Translations under genes and position numbers: made by a program
The notes under the pieces: generated by a model
Seen by the model: only the letters and a program-made list of their open reading frames with translations
Databases searched by the model: none
What the model was told of the DNA's origin: nothing
Shown: positions 8,901-15,573 of the stretch, piece after piece
Layout of the letters: every line of letters begins with the position of its first letter
Numbering within the stretch: the first letter of the stretch is position 1
From: an uncultured Alphaproteobacteria bacterium
GTDB lineage: Bacteria > Pseudomonadota > Alphaproteobacteria > UBA3830
Reading direction: 5' to 3'
NCBI GenBank assembly: GCA_905233775.1
Contig: CAJOEB010000007.1
Span: forward strand, 1-15,573
Length of the DNA stretch: 15,573 bases

Positions 8901-10107
8901 AGACGTATATTACAGCAGATTGCGTGAGAAATTGCTTGGACAGAAGGTTGTCTCGTCTCCTGTAAGCGGAAAAGTCGATAAAATTACGGAAGAATATCTT
9001 AATTCCATGACCAGAGGGCAGTGGCGTCAAATAGTTGTAAAAGACAAAGATGTTGCGGCCGAAATCGTTGGATTGCATAGCGATTTGAACGAAATTCTTT
9101 CGAAATTACATAAAACGTTCGATGAAAAAGTCGAAAAATTACGTAAAGGCGATGATCTTCCTCCGGGTGTGTTGAAAATGGTGAAAGTTTATATCGCAGA
9201 TAAGCGTAAATTGCAGCCTGGAGATAAACTTGCGGGACGTCATGGAAACAAGGGTATCGTTTCGAAAATTCTTCCTGTTGAAGATATGCCTCATCTGGAA
9301 GACGGGACTCCTTTGGATATCATATTGAACCCACTGGGCGTCACATCTCGTATGAATGTCGGACAAACGCTGGAAACTCATCTCGGATGGGCATCAAAGG
9401 GATTGGGACGTCGTGTACGAGAGATCATCGAGAATGTTCAGTCTGATAAAGAGTTGCTAAAAGCTTTGAAAAAAGAGCTAACCGACATTTATAATGATGA
9501 AGAAGATAAAAAAGACATAGCGGAATTATCTGATTATGAGCTTGTCGAGTTTGCTACGCACGTAACAAACGGTGTACCTGTTTCTACTCCTGTTTTTGAT
9601 GGTGCGCGTGAGCAAGATATCAACGCAGCATTGAAAAAGGCTGGACTGGATACTTCGGGACAAGTTACTTTATACGATGGGCGTACGGGTGAGAAGTTTG
9701 ATCGCCAGGTGACTGTCGGATGCATATACATGCTGAAATTACACCACATGGTTGATGATAAAATCCACGCGCGTTCAATTGGACCGTACAGTCTTGTTAC
9801 ACAGCAACCTCTTGGTGGTAAAGCGCAATTCGGCGGTCAAAGGTTCGGAGAAATGGAGGTCTGGGCGTTGCAGGCTTACGGTGCGGCGTATACGCTTCAA
9901 GAAATTCTAACTGTAAAATCAGATGATGTAACAGGCAGAACAAAAGCCTATGAGTCCATAATCAAGGGAGATGAGAATATCGTTCCTGGTATCCCTGAAT
10001 CGTTTAATGTTCTCATGAAAGAATTGTGCGGATTAGGTTTGAACTTCGAATTCCAGCAAGATGCGGTTTCAGAAGAACATGCGGAAAATCATAAAGTTGA
10101 TGCTTAA
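5911..10107 (+). CDS. rpoB: DNA-directed RNA polymerase subunit beta
   Basis: The beta subunit forms half of the catalytic cleft of RNA polymerase and holds the rifampicin pocket. The protein has 1398 residues, slightly longer than the 1342 of E. coli, as is common in alphaproteobacteria. The rifampicin cluster [20 protein letters not shown] carries D548, H558 and S563, equivalent to E. coli D516, H526 and S531, all in the sensitive state. FEDAI gives E842 and D843 (E. coli E813/D814). The active-site lysines are K1106 and K1114 in [12 protein letters not shown]. The C-terminal signature [20 protein letters not shown] is intact. Residue 540 is Leu where E. coli has Ser508. The ATG is preceded by AGAGG at 5899-5903. 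The usual upstream rplL is missing; instead a divergent efflux operon sits there. rpoC follows after 16 bp. No frameshift or truncation is seen. Confidence 0.99.
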   Translation: MIRTFTERKRFRKNFGRIKEVATLPNLIELQRASYDTFLHSEKTKNKREDIGLEEAFKDTFPIKDNSGRAQLDFCSYHFDEPKYTEDECRNRGLTYAAPLRAVFRLIVWCTDEETGERTIKDIKEQDVYVCDLPLMTDSGTFIINGIERVIVSQMQRSPGVFFDHDHGKTHTSGKYLFAAHVIPYKGAWLDFEFDAKDLIYIRIDRRRKLLVSTLLLALDSAETEEMRAKNPDKEFKSSELQGMSREEILSYFYDNYEIKCLKNGVLSRAFDEKHWKGVRLEKDLIDAKTGEVVLKTGEKVTTRTAKKLKENGLENVVVFAEDLVGKYNAFDIIDKDNGLIIAEAGDELTEELITKILEKEKSFSVLLIDHTEIGGYIRNTLAIDKCNNREEAMIEIFRVMRPGEPATLDSAQELFNNSLFFNEDRYDLSTVGRVKMNERLGIDEPETLGILTKADILKILKILHELKDGIGEIDDIDNLANRRVRSVGELLENQFRIGFARMDRAIKERMASVDIENAVPNDIVNAKPIASAIREFFGLSQLSQFMDQTNPLAEITHKRRISALGPGGLTRDRAGFDVRDVHTTHYGRICPIETPEGQNIGLINSLAVFARINRYGFIETPYRKVKDGKLTNEVVYLSATEEVKHTIAQANAAVGADGKFLDEFVTCRKAGEFTNAPVSEIDFIDVSPKQIVSIAATLIPFIENDDASRALMGANMQRQAVPLLRGQAPLVGTGMEKVVAYDSGVSVIAKHDGIVDQVSADRIVIRTTGDKTDVGVDIYNLRKFKRSNHSTCLNQRPLVEKGDVIKAGDVIADGAGTELGELALGQNVLVGFLPWHGYTFEDAIIISERLVQDDYFTSIHIEEFEIMARDTKLGNEEITRDIPNVSDDALRNLDEAGIVHIGAEVQAGDILVGKVTPKGESAMTPEEKLLRAIFGERAADVRDSSLRVPPGVRGTVVDVKIFSRSGIEKDERAIAIERREIENYKNDLDAEKKIVEDVYYSRLREKLLGQKVVSSPVSGKVDKITEEYLNSMTRGQWRQIVVKDKDVAAEIVGLHSDLNEILSKLHKTFDEKVEKLRKGDDLPPGVLKMVKVYIADKRKLQPGDKLAGRHGNKGIVSKILPVEDMPHLEDGTPLDIILNPLGVTSRMNVGQTLETHLGWASKGLGRRVREIIENVQSDKELLKALKKELTDIYNDEEDKKDIAELSDYELVEFATHVTNGVPVSTPVFDGAREQDINAALKKAGLDTSGQVTLYDGRTGEKFDRQVTVGCIYMLKLHHMVDDKIHARSIGPYSLVTQQPLGGKAQFGGQRFGEMEVWALQAYGAAYTLQEILTVKSDDVTGRTKAYESIIKGDENIVPGIPESFNVLMKELCGLGLNFEFQQDAVSEEHAENHKVDA

Positions 10108-10123
10108 TTTATAGGACGGAAAA

Positions 10124-13100
10124 ATGGCAGATAATCAGTTACAGAAGATTTTTGGTCAGGTCAGTAATCTTAACAGCTTTGATGCTATCAGGGTTTCTAT
10201 TTCCAGTCCTGATAGAATTAGATCTTGGTCGTTTGGTGAAGTCAAAAAACCTGAAACAATCAATTACAGAACCTTTAAACCTGAGAAAGATGGTTTATTT
10301 TGTTCTCGTATATTCGGTCCTGTAAAGGATTACGAATGTTTGTGCGGAAAATATAAACGCATGAAGTATCGCGGTATCATTTGCGAGAAATGCGGTGTTG
10401 AAGTAACCCTATCCAAGGTTCGTAGAGAGCGTATGGGACATATTGAGCTTGCGTCTCCTGTAGCTCATATTTGGTTTACAAAATCACCTCCAAGCAGAAT
10501 TGCGTTGCTGTTGGATATAACATCAAGCGAAATGGATAAAATTCTCTATTTTGAGAACTATGTTGTTATTGATCCGGGTGTAACACCTCTAAAACAGTAT
10601 CAATTGATATCCGAAGAAGATTATTATAAGGCGCAAGACGATTACGGCGAGGATTCTTTTGTTGCCGGAATTGGTGCAGAGGCTCTTCGTACAATGCTCG
10701 CAAATCTTGATCTTAAGGCAGAAAAGGAAAAATTACGCCTTGAGCTAAAAGAGACCAATTCGGATATGAAGCGTCGTCGTCTTGTAAAGCGTCTTAAACT
10801 GGTAGAGGCGTTTCTTAACTCTGATACACGTCCTGAGTGGATGATATTGCAGTGTATCCCTGTTATTCCGCCTGAATTGCGCCCATTGGTTCCGTTAGAC
10901 GGTGGTCGGTTTGCAACATCCGATTTGAACGACTTATATCGTCGTGTTATCAATAGAAATAACCGTTTGAAGAGACTGCTTGAGCTTAAAGCCCCTGATA
11001 TTATCGTTAAAAACGAGAAAAGAATGCTGCAAGAAGCTGTCGACGCGCTGTTTGATAATGGTCGCCGCGGAAAAGTTGTTACAGGAACGAGCAAACGTCC
11101 TCTCAAGTCGTTATCGAGCATGTTGCGAGGTAAGCAAGGTCGTTTCCGTCAAAACCTTCTTGGTAAACGCGTCGATTATTCGGGTCGTTCAGTTATTATT
11201 GTGGGGCCTGAATTAAAACTGCATCAATGTGGTATTCCTAAGAGGATGGCATTAGAGCTTTTCCAGCCGTTTATTTATTCCAGATTGGAGAGGTACGGTC
11301 TTGCGACAACGTTAAAAGCTGCAAAAAGAATGGTCGAAAAGGGACGTCCCGAAGTTTGGGATATCTTGGAAGAAGTCATCAAGGAACATCCTGTCCTTCT
11401 GAACCGTGCACCTACATTGCACAGACTTGGTATTCAAGCATTCGAACCGGTTTTGGTAGAGGGAAAAGCAATAAAACTGCATCCGTTGGTTTGTACGGCA
11501 TTCAACGCAGACTTCGATGGTGACCAAATGGCAGTTCACGTTCCGTTGTCTCTCGAAGCTCAGTTGGAATCGCGTGTACTTATGATGTCTACTAACAACA
11601 TCCTCAGTCCATCAAGCGGTCGTCCTATTATTCTTCCGACAAAAGACATTGTTCTTGGTATTTATTACATTACGATGGAATTACCGGGAGAACCCGGCGA
11701 AGGTATGTGTTTTGCAACAATTGGTGAGATTGAGCATGCTTTGCAGGAAAAAGTTATCACTCTGCATAGTAAGATAAAAGCGAGATATCATCAGGTACAA
11801 GAAGATGGTTCATACAAGACTATGACCGTTGATACTACGCCGGGACGTATGATTTTGTCTCAAGCGTTACCAAAACATCCGAAAATCGAGTTTTCTCTGA
11901 TTAATAGATTGATTACGACAAAAGAATTAGGAGCGGTTGTCGAAACTGTATATCGTATTTGCGGGCAGAAAAGTGCCGTTATCTTTTCAGATAAATTGAA
12001 GGATCTCGGTTTCTACTATGCTACGGTGTCAGGTCTTTCATATGGTAAAGATGATTTGGTCATTCCGCCGGAGAAAAAGAAAATCGTTGAAGCCACACGA
12101 AAGGCGGTTAACGAATACGAACGCCAGTATATGGACGGTTTAATCACTGCAGGTGAGCGCTATAACAAAGTCGTTGACGCTTGGGCAGTTTGCAGCGATA
12201 AAGTCGCTGATGCAATGATGAAAGGCATGTCCAAGATTGAGAAGGGCGTACCAATGAACTCCGCGTATATGATGGCGCATTCAGGTGCTCGTGGTTCTGT
12301 AACTCAGATGAGACAGGTCGCTGGTATGCGAGGTCTTATGGCGAAACCAAGCGGAGAAATTATCGAAACGCCTATTATTTCGAACTTTAAAGAAGGTCTT
12401 ACGGTTTTGGAGTACTTCACGTCAACCCATGGAGCCAGAAAAGGTATGGCGGATACAGCGTTGAAGACGGCGAACTCCGGATACCTGACCCGTCGTTTGG
12501 TCGATGTCGCGCAAGATTGCGTTGTTGTTCAAGACGATTGCGGAACAACAAAAGGAATTATGATGAAAGATATCATTTCCGGTGGTGATGTTATTGCGCC
12601 TCTATCCGAACGTATTTTGGGAAGAACTGCAGCTCGTGATGTTGTGGATCAATCCACAGGTAAAGTAATTGTGAAAGCAGGAGAGCTTATCGATGAAGCA
12701 TTAGTTGCGAAAATCGAAGAAGCCGGTGTTAATGAAGTCTATATCAGATCAATTCTTACCTGTGAATGCAAAGATGGTATTTGCGCGACATGTTATGGTC
12801 GTGACCTTGCACGAGGGACAAAAGTAAGCATTGGCGAGGCAGTTGGTGTTGTCGCTGCTCAGTCTATCGGAGAACCGGGAACTCAGCTGACAATGCGTAC
12901 ATTCCACATTGGAGGAACTGCGCAAAAGGGTGCTGAAATGTCTTCCATTGATGCGACATATGATTGTACGGTTGCTATTCGCGGTGCGAAAACTGTTACA
13001 AACAGCGATAAGCAAGTGATTATAATGAACCGTAATGCTGAAATTGCAATGTTAGATGCAAAAGGCAAAGAGCGTGCTCTACATAAACTGCCGTTTGGTT

Positions 13101-14257
13101 CCAGATTGTATGTAAAAGATGGCGAAAAAGTTCAGAAAGGTGCAAAATTGGCGGATTGGGATCAGTTTACATCGCCAATTCTTACTGAAAGAGCAGGAAA
13201 AGTGCAGTGTCTCGACTTAATTGAGGGCGTTTCCTTAAAAGAAGCTATCGATGAATCAACAGGTGTATCAACATATGTCGTTTCAGATTGGCGTCAACAT
13301 GCCAGATATGCGGATTTGAAACCTAGAATTGTTTTATTGGATGATGAAGGCAATCCTCTTCTTCTTCCTAATGGCCAGGAGATCCGTTATGCGCTAAGTC
13401 CAGACGCTATTTTGGCAGTAAAAACGGGTGATATGGTAAAAGTTGGCGATGTTTTAGCTCGTGTTCCACGCGAAACGTCGAAAACAAAGGATATTACCGG
13501 TGGTCTTCCGCGTGTTTCTGAGTTGTTTGAAGCTCGTATGCCAAAGGATCCGGCGATTATCAGCGAGTGCGATGGTCGTGTTGAATTCGGTAAAGATTAC
13601 AAGGGCAAGAAACGCATTATCGTTCATCCGGAAGATGAATCTATGAACCCTATTGAGTATTTGGTTCCAAGATGGCGTCAAGTTGCTGTAAAAGAAGGTG
13701 ATACTGTCGTTAAAGGCGATGTTTTGGTCGATGGAAACAAGGCGCCTCATGATATTCTGCGAGTTCTTGGTGTTGAAGCATTGGCTGAATATTTGATCAA
13801 TGAAATTCAGGATGTTTACAGATTGCAAGGTGTAAAAATCAACGATAAACATATCGAGATTATTGTCAGACAGATGTTGCAGAAGGTAAAAATCTCAGCT
13901 CCCGGAGATACGACTTTCTTAGTCGATGAACAAGTAGATCGTTCAGACTTTGAAGAAGAGAATAAGCGTATAATAAAAGAAGGCGGAGCGCCGGCAACTG
14001 CATATCCGATACTTCAAGGTATAACAAAAGCGTCTTTGCAAACGAAATCGTTTATTTCTGCAGCATCCTTCCAAGAGACAACGCGAGTACTCACGGAAGC
14101 AGCGATTACAGGAAAAGTCGATAGATTGCATGGATTGAAAGAGAATGTTTTGGTAGGACGTTTAATTCCTGCCGGTACGGGTCTGGTGATGAATAAGATC
14201 CGTAAAACAGCTTTGGCGCGTGATGCAGAAGCGATTGCGCAAAGTGAAAAACAATAA
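10124..14257 (+). CDS. rpoC: DNA-directed RNA polymerase subunit beta-prime
   Basis: The beta-prime subunit supplies the catalytic magnesium site, clamp, bridge helix and trigger loop. The 1377 residues are close to the usual alphaproteobacterial length. The N-terminal zinc site is C72, C74, C87 and C90 (ECLCGKY...CEKC). The invariant NADFDGDQM gives catalytic D463, D465 and D467. [20 protein letters not shown] lies in the bridge helix, near 761-796. The second zinc site is C806, C880, C887 and C890; an extra Cys, C882, sits inside it. [22 protein letters not shown] begins the trigger-loop region. The end, [17 protein letters not shown], is normal. AGGACGG at 10113-10119 is its ribosome-binding site, and it shares the rpoB transcript. 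It is not fused to rpoB, unlike in Wolbachia. Downstream there is a tRNA, not rpsL. Confidence 0.99.
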   Translation: MADNQLQKIFGQVSNLNSFDAIRVSISSPDRIRSWSFGEVKKPETINYRTFKPEKDGLFCSRIFGPVKDYECLCGKYKRMKYRGIICEKCGVEVTLSKVRRERMGHIELASPVAHIWFTKSPPSRIALLLDITSSEMDKILYFENYVVIDPGVTPLKQYQLISEEDYYKAQDDYGEDSFVAGIGAEALRTMLANLDLKAEKEKLRLELKETNSDMKRRRLVKRLKLVEAFLNSDTRPEWMILQCIPVIPPELRPLVPLDGGRFATSDLNDLYRRVINRNNRLKRLLELKAPDIIVKNEKRMLQEAVDALFDNGRRGKVVTGTSKRPLKSLSSMLRGKQGRFRQNLLGKRVDYSGRSVIIVGPELKLHQCGIPKRMALELFQPFIYSRLERYGLATTLKAAKRMVEKGRPEVWDILEEVIKEHPVLLNRAPTLHRLGIQAFEPVLVEGKAIKLHPLVCTAFNADFDGDQMAVHVPLSLEAQLESRVLMMSTNNILSPSSGRPIILPTKDIVLGIYYITMELPGEPGEGMCFATIGEIEHALQEKVITLHSKIKARYHQVQEDGSYKTMTVDTTPGRMILSQALPKHPKIEFSLINRLITTKELGAVVETVYRICGQKSAVIFSDKLKDLGFYYATVSGLSYGKDDLVIPPEKKKIVEATRKAVNEYERQYMDGLITAGERYNKVVDAWAVCSDKVADAMMKGMSKIEKGVPMNSAYMMAHSGARGSVTQMRQVAGMRGLMAKPSGEIIETPIISNFKEGLTVLEYFTSTHGARKGMADTALKTANSGYLTRRLVDVAQDCVVVQDDCGTTKGIMMKDIISGGDVIAPLSERILGRTAARDVVDQSTGKVIVKAGELIDEALVAKIEEAGVNEVYIRSILTCECKDGICATCYGRDLARGTKVSIGEAVGVVAAQSIGEPGTQLTMRTFHIGGTAQKGAEMSSIDATYDCTVAIRGAKTVTNSDKQVIIMNRNAEIAMLDAKGKERALHKLPFGSRLYVKDGEKVQKGAKLADWDQFTSPILTERAGKVQCLDLIEGVSLKEAIDESTGVSTYVVSDWRQHARYADLKPRIVLLDDEGNPLLLPNGQEIRYALSPDAILAVKTGDMVKVGDVLARVPRETSKTKDITGGLPRVSELFEARMPKDPAIISECDGRVEFGKDYKGKKRIIVHPEDESMNPIEYLVPRWRQVAVKEGDTVVKGDVLVDGNKAPHDILRVLGVEALAEYLINEIQDVYRLQGVKINDKHIEIIVRQMLQKVKISAPGDTTFLVDEQVDRSDFEEENKRIIKEGGAPATAYPILQGITKASLQTKSFISAASFQETTRVLTEAAITGKVDRLHGLKENVLVGRLIPAGTGLVMNKIRKTALARDAEAIAQSEKQ

Positions 14258-14345
14258 GTTTCACGCATACAGTAATTGTGAGGTTATCCATTCTTCCTCC
14301 TATATTGTTTGTATTTGTCCTTACTTTTATTGTGTGCGTGGAATT
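14257..14345 (+). terminator. Long stem after rpoC, possible terminator or processing structure
   Basis: Bases 14257-14271 and 14331-14345 can form an uninterrupted 15-bp helix, with three G-U pairs, starting at the last base of the rpoC stop codon. The core CACGCATACA/TGTGTGCGTG is strong. The loop is 59 nt and can hold a small GAGG/CCTC hairpin (14280-14283 with 14296-14299). A U-rich stretch, ATTATTTTTA, follows a few bases on. The long loop is unusual for an intrinsic terminator, so RNase processing or mRNA 3'-end protection is an alternative. Confidence 0.4.
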
Positions 14346-14395
14346 CATCATTATTTTTAGAATTGTCGCGAAAGTCTGAGATAGTATATAGTATT

Positions 14396-14423
14396 TTGAA
14401 ATCTTAGCTTTTCAGGATATAAA
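14396..14423 (+). promoter_or_regulatory. Promoter of tRNA-Pro
   Basis: TTGAAA (14396-14401) and TATAAA (14418-14423), 16 nt apart, each match the consensus at 5/6. The expected start near 14430 gives a 5' leader of about 25 nt before the tRNA. It implies that the tRNA is transcribed independently of rpoBC. Confidence 0.6.
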
Positions 14424-14454
14424 TACTTTTAATACTTTCGCAAGACTTTATTGT

Positions 14455-14531
14455 CGGAGTGTAGCTCAGCCTGGTAGAGCACTGTCTTCGGGTGGCAGGG
14501 ACCGGAGGTTCAAATCCTCTCACTCCGACCA
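14455..14531 (+). tRNA. tRNA-Pro (anticodon CGG)
   Basis: The 77-nt gene folds as a complete cloverleaf. The acceptor CGGAGTG/CACTCCG has the C1-G72 pair typical of bacterial proline tRNAs. The D arm is GCTC/GAGC, the anticodon stem CTGTC/GGCAG (one U-G), and the loop TTCGGGT has anticodon CGG at 14489-14491 followed by G37. The variable loop is 5 nt. The T arm is GGAGG-TTCAAAT-CCTCT, with a G-U closing pair. The discriminator is A and the CCA end is encoded. It reads CCG codons. It has its own promoter and lies between rpoC and the TadE-like gene. Confidence 0.97.
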
Positions 14532-14557
14532 ATAGCAATATAACTACAATAACGATA

Positions 14558-14661
14558 TAAGTAATTGCGAAAATCATTTTATGCGTTTTTTATGTAATCA
14601 TAATCAGAGTCTTCCAAATGCCATTTTCGACTTTCGCAAGATCCCTATTAAGTAATTGCGA
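14558..14661. repeat. 13-nt direct repeat downstream of the tRNA
   Basis: TAAGTAATTGCGA occurs at 14558-14570 and 14649-14661, 91 bp apart. It contains the TTGCGA core that is the inverse of the TCGCAA core in the flanking 12-nt repeat, so four core copies alternate in orientation across about 230 bp. Confidence 0.6.
14567..14591 (+). terminator. Weak terminator candidate for tRNA-Pro
   Basis: GC/GC and AAAA/TTTT pairs, with a small internal loop, form a short hairpin (14567-14584), followed at once by G and six T (14586-14591). The T run and position suit an intrinsic terminator; the stem is weak. Confidence 0.35.
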
Positions 14662-14691
14662 CTTAGCTATAACTTTAGCTGTAACAATGGA

Positions 14692-15300
14692 TTACTCTTG
14701 TTTTGCAGGAAATAATCCTGGTTTTGGAACTATGATTAGTCTATAGGTGAAGAGGTCTTTTATCCATTCTTGACCTGGAACTATCTGAGGTTCCAATAAG
14801 AAAAATCCTAATTTATTTTTACTGTAATTCTTCCAACTTCTTCTATACCAATATCTTATGAGGATTCTCTCATCACCATCTCTGCTACAAGTTAAATCAG
14901 GAAATATTGAAAATATTTGAGATTTTGTCTTTATTGTTACAGAACCAATAGAATAGCCTAGAAAATCATCTAATGAATTTCCTTTTTCTGTAGCAGTACT
15001 TATAGCTGTCCAAGAGCTCTGCCATTGGTAGTTATCATCGCTCAATCTTTTCGCATAAAGCCATTCTATAACAGGATATATCCCTAATGGCCATGGATAA
15101 CACATTGAATTTGAATGAAATAGATTGAGACAACTAGCAAAAGTTATGCGTTTCAAATCGTTTTGTGTTAATTGCTTGTCTTCTCGTGAATTACTCAGCT
15201 GCTGCATTATGCTTGCAGCAAGATATGTCGATGACTTTATTTTATCTTTTAACTCATAGAAACGATGATGATCACAAACGAAGAGAAGAAGACTGATCAA
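14692..15300 (-). CDS. TadE-like membrane-anchored protein with an uncertain, probably disrupted 5' end
   Basis: From the only canonical start (TTG at 15300) the frame gives 202 residues. The open frame continues upstream to 15339 and there reads SGILIEFALSIPIL, directly joined to a hydrophobic stretch ending LLLFV. This G-xxx-EFAL-xxP pattern followed by one membrane segment is the hallmark of the TadE/TadG family, pilin-like proteins of the Tad (Flp pilus) secretion system. The rest (DHHRFYELKDKIKSSTYLAASIMQQL and beyond) would lie outside the membrane; its role is unknown. Using TTG would cut off most of this motif, and no ATG, GTG or TTG lies between the double stop (TAATAA, minus strand, 15340-15345) and 15300. 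No ribosome-binding site is seen before TTG. The N-terminus is therefore probably frameshifted or lost. No other tad genes are in the window. Expression is doubtful; this may be a pseudogene. Confidence 0.6.
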   Translation of the reverse strand: MISLLLFVCDHHRFYELKDKIKSSTYLAASIMQQLSNSREDKQLTQNDLKRITFASCLNLFHSNSMCYPWPLGIYPVIEWLYAKRLSDDNYQWQSSWTAISTATEKGNSLDDFLGYSIGSVTIKTKSQIFSIFPDLTCSRDGDERILIRYWYRRSWKNYSKNKLGFFLLEPQIVPGQEWIKDLFTYRLIIVPKPGLFPAKQE

Positions 15301-15350
15301 GATGGGAATAGAAAGCGCAAATTCGATGAGGATGCCACTTTATTATAACG

Positions 15351-15476
15351 ATGCGTACTACCTTTTCTGCTGCCCTTGTGATAGCAGCTGCCATTTCTTC
15401 TGTTTTCTTTACAACACAATCCGGATCTAAGACTCAATCCGAGATGAAGATACGATATACCATATTTATAACATGA
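15351..15476 (+). CDS. Short ORF with a signal-peptide-like N-terminus
   Basis: The 41-residue frame begins MRTTFSAALVIAAAISSVFF, which looks like a Sec signal peptide: a short basic start and a long hydrophobic core, but no clear cleavage site. The rest enters the 18-bp repeat (QSGSKT, QSEMKI) and stops at TGA. A TATAAC at 15344-15349 lies too close to the ATG to act as its promoter unless the mRNA starts inside the ORF, and no Shine-Dalgarno sequence is present. It may be the start of a secreted repeat protein broken by a frameshift, or chance: the opposite strand also has Ala-rich frames here. Confidence 0.2.
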   Translation: MRTTFSAALVIAAAISSVFFTTQSGSKTQSEMKIRYTIFIT

Positions 15477-15573
15477 TCTTAGATTAATATACGATCTGAG
15501 TTTTGTAAATAATCTGGATTTAGTAAGTGATCTTAGATTAAGACATGATCTGAATACAGTACGTAATTTAGAT
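15418..15573. repeat. Degenerate 18-bp tandem repeat running off the window
   Basis: Units start at 15418, 15436, 15454, 15475, 15493, 15511, 15529, 15547 and 15565. All are 18 bp except the third, which is 21 bp; the last is cut by the window end. The consensus is roughly (G/A)ATCTTAGATTAAGATAC, with GATCT or AATCT at the head of most units. The two most alike, at 15475 and 15529, share 13 identical leading bases. From 15472 to the end the plus strand is open and reads as six-residue units: DLRLIY, DLSFVN, NLDLVS, DLRLRH, DLNTVR. A minus-strand frame is open across the same repeats. Confidence 0.75.

Larger units (their letters stand above)
14434..14641. repeat. 12-nt direct repeats flanking the tRNA, with inverted partners
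   Basis: ACTTTCGCAAGA occurs at 14434-14445 and again at 14630-14641. The inverse core TTGCGAAA occurs at 14565-14572, so TTTCGCAA (14436-14443) and TTGCGAAA make a perfect 8-bp pair that encloses the whole tRNA. A looser relative, TCGCGAAAGT, lies at 14366-14375. Confidence 0.6.

Noticed and set aside
10642..11121. Long antisense frame (159 codons) inside rpoC
   Set aside because: The composition is serine- and arginine-rich, as expected for the reverse of rpoC codons; no independent evidence supports it.
14106..14351. Minus-strand frame across the end of rpoC and the following intergenic DNA
   Set aside because: Most of it is the reverse of conserved rpoC codons, and it has no recognisable domain.
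14434..14641. Integrated element bounded by attachment sites at the tRNA
   Set aside because: The 12-nt repeats enclose only the tRNA and about 100 bp; there is no integrase and no duplicated tRNA 3' end.
15297..15572. Minus-strand frame open for 91 codons through the 18-bp array, ending in TGA at 15297-15299
   Set aside because: No start codon appears before a late TTG, and its openness follows from the repeat period. It is kept only as a rival explanation in the findings.
15418..15573. CRISPR array
   Set aside because: The repeats are adjacent, 18 bp and degenerate, with no unique spacers and no cas genes.

Overview
The window looks like a piece of an AT-rich alphaproteobacterial chromosome, probably from a host-associated lineage such as Holosporales or Rickettsiales. 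Three things suggest this. RpoB and RpoC have alphaproteobacterial-style lengths and motifs. There is a YbjN-family protein of the alphaproteobacterial type. The intergenic DNA is very AT-rich, with one long gene-free stretch. The lineage assignment is inference from sequence character, not from a search.

Layout: (1) 94-585 (+) encodes a YbjN-domain protein. (2) 586-1357 is a 772-bp gene-poor stretch holding a palindrome, a promoter-like site, an orphan Shine-Dalgarno-like GGAGG, a run of eight C and weak hairpins. (3) 5659-1358 (-) is a two-gene operon encoding the periplasmic adaptor and the inner-membrane RND permease of a tripartite efflux pump. The genes are 3 bp apart and the permease ribosome-binding site lies inside the adaptor's last codons. 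No outer-membrane channel and no regulator gene is present. (4) 5660-5910 is a divergent promoter region. (5) 5911-14257 (+) is rpoB-rpoC, intact, 16 bp apart, the beta and beta-prime subunits of RNA polymerase. (6) 14258-14691 holds a long imperfect stem after rpoC, a good promoter, tRNA-Pro(CGG) and a cluster of short direct and inverted repeats around the tRNA. (7) 14692-15300 (-) encodes a TadE-like (pilus-assembly-like) membrane-anchored protein whose 5' end appears disrupted. (8) 15351-15573 holds a short ORF with a signal-peptide-like N-terminus and a degenerate 18-bp tandem repeat that runs off the window.

How the parts relate: rpoB and rpoC form the core of transcription. They stand apart from both usual neighbours, with no rplKAJL upstream and no rpsL-rpsG-fusA downstream, so their expression must come from their own promoter, for which there is a good candidate at 5805-5833. 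The efflux operon fires the other way from a promoter with a perfect TATAAT. The most unusual DNA is the last 1.3 kb: the repeat-framed tRNA, the broken TadE-like gene and the 18-bp repeat array. I see no CRISPR array, transposase, integrase or recognisable defence system.
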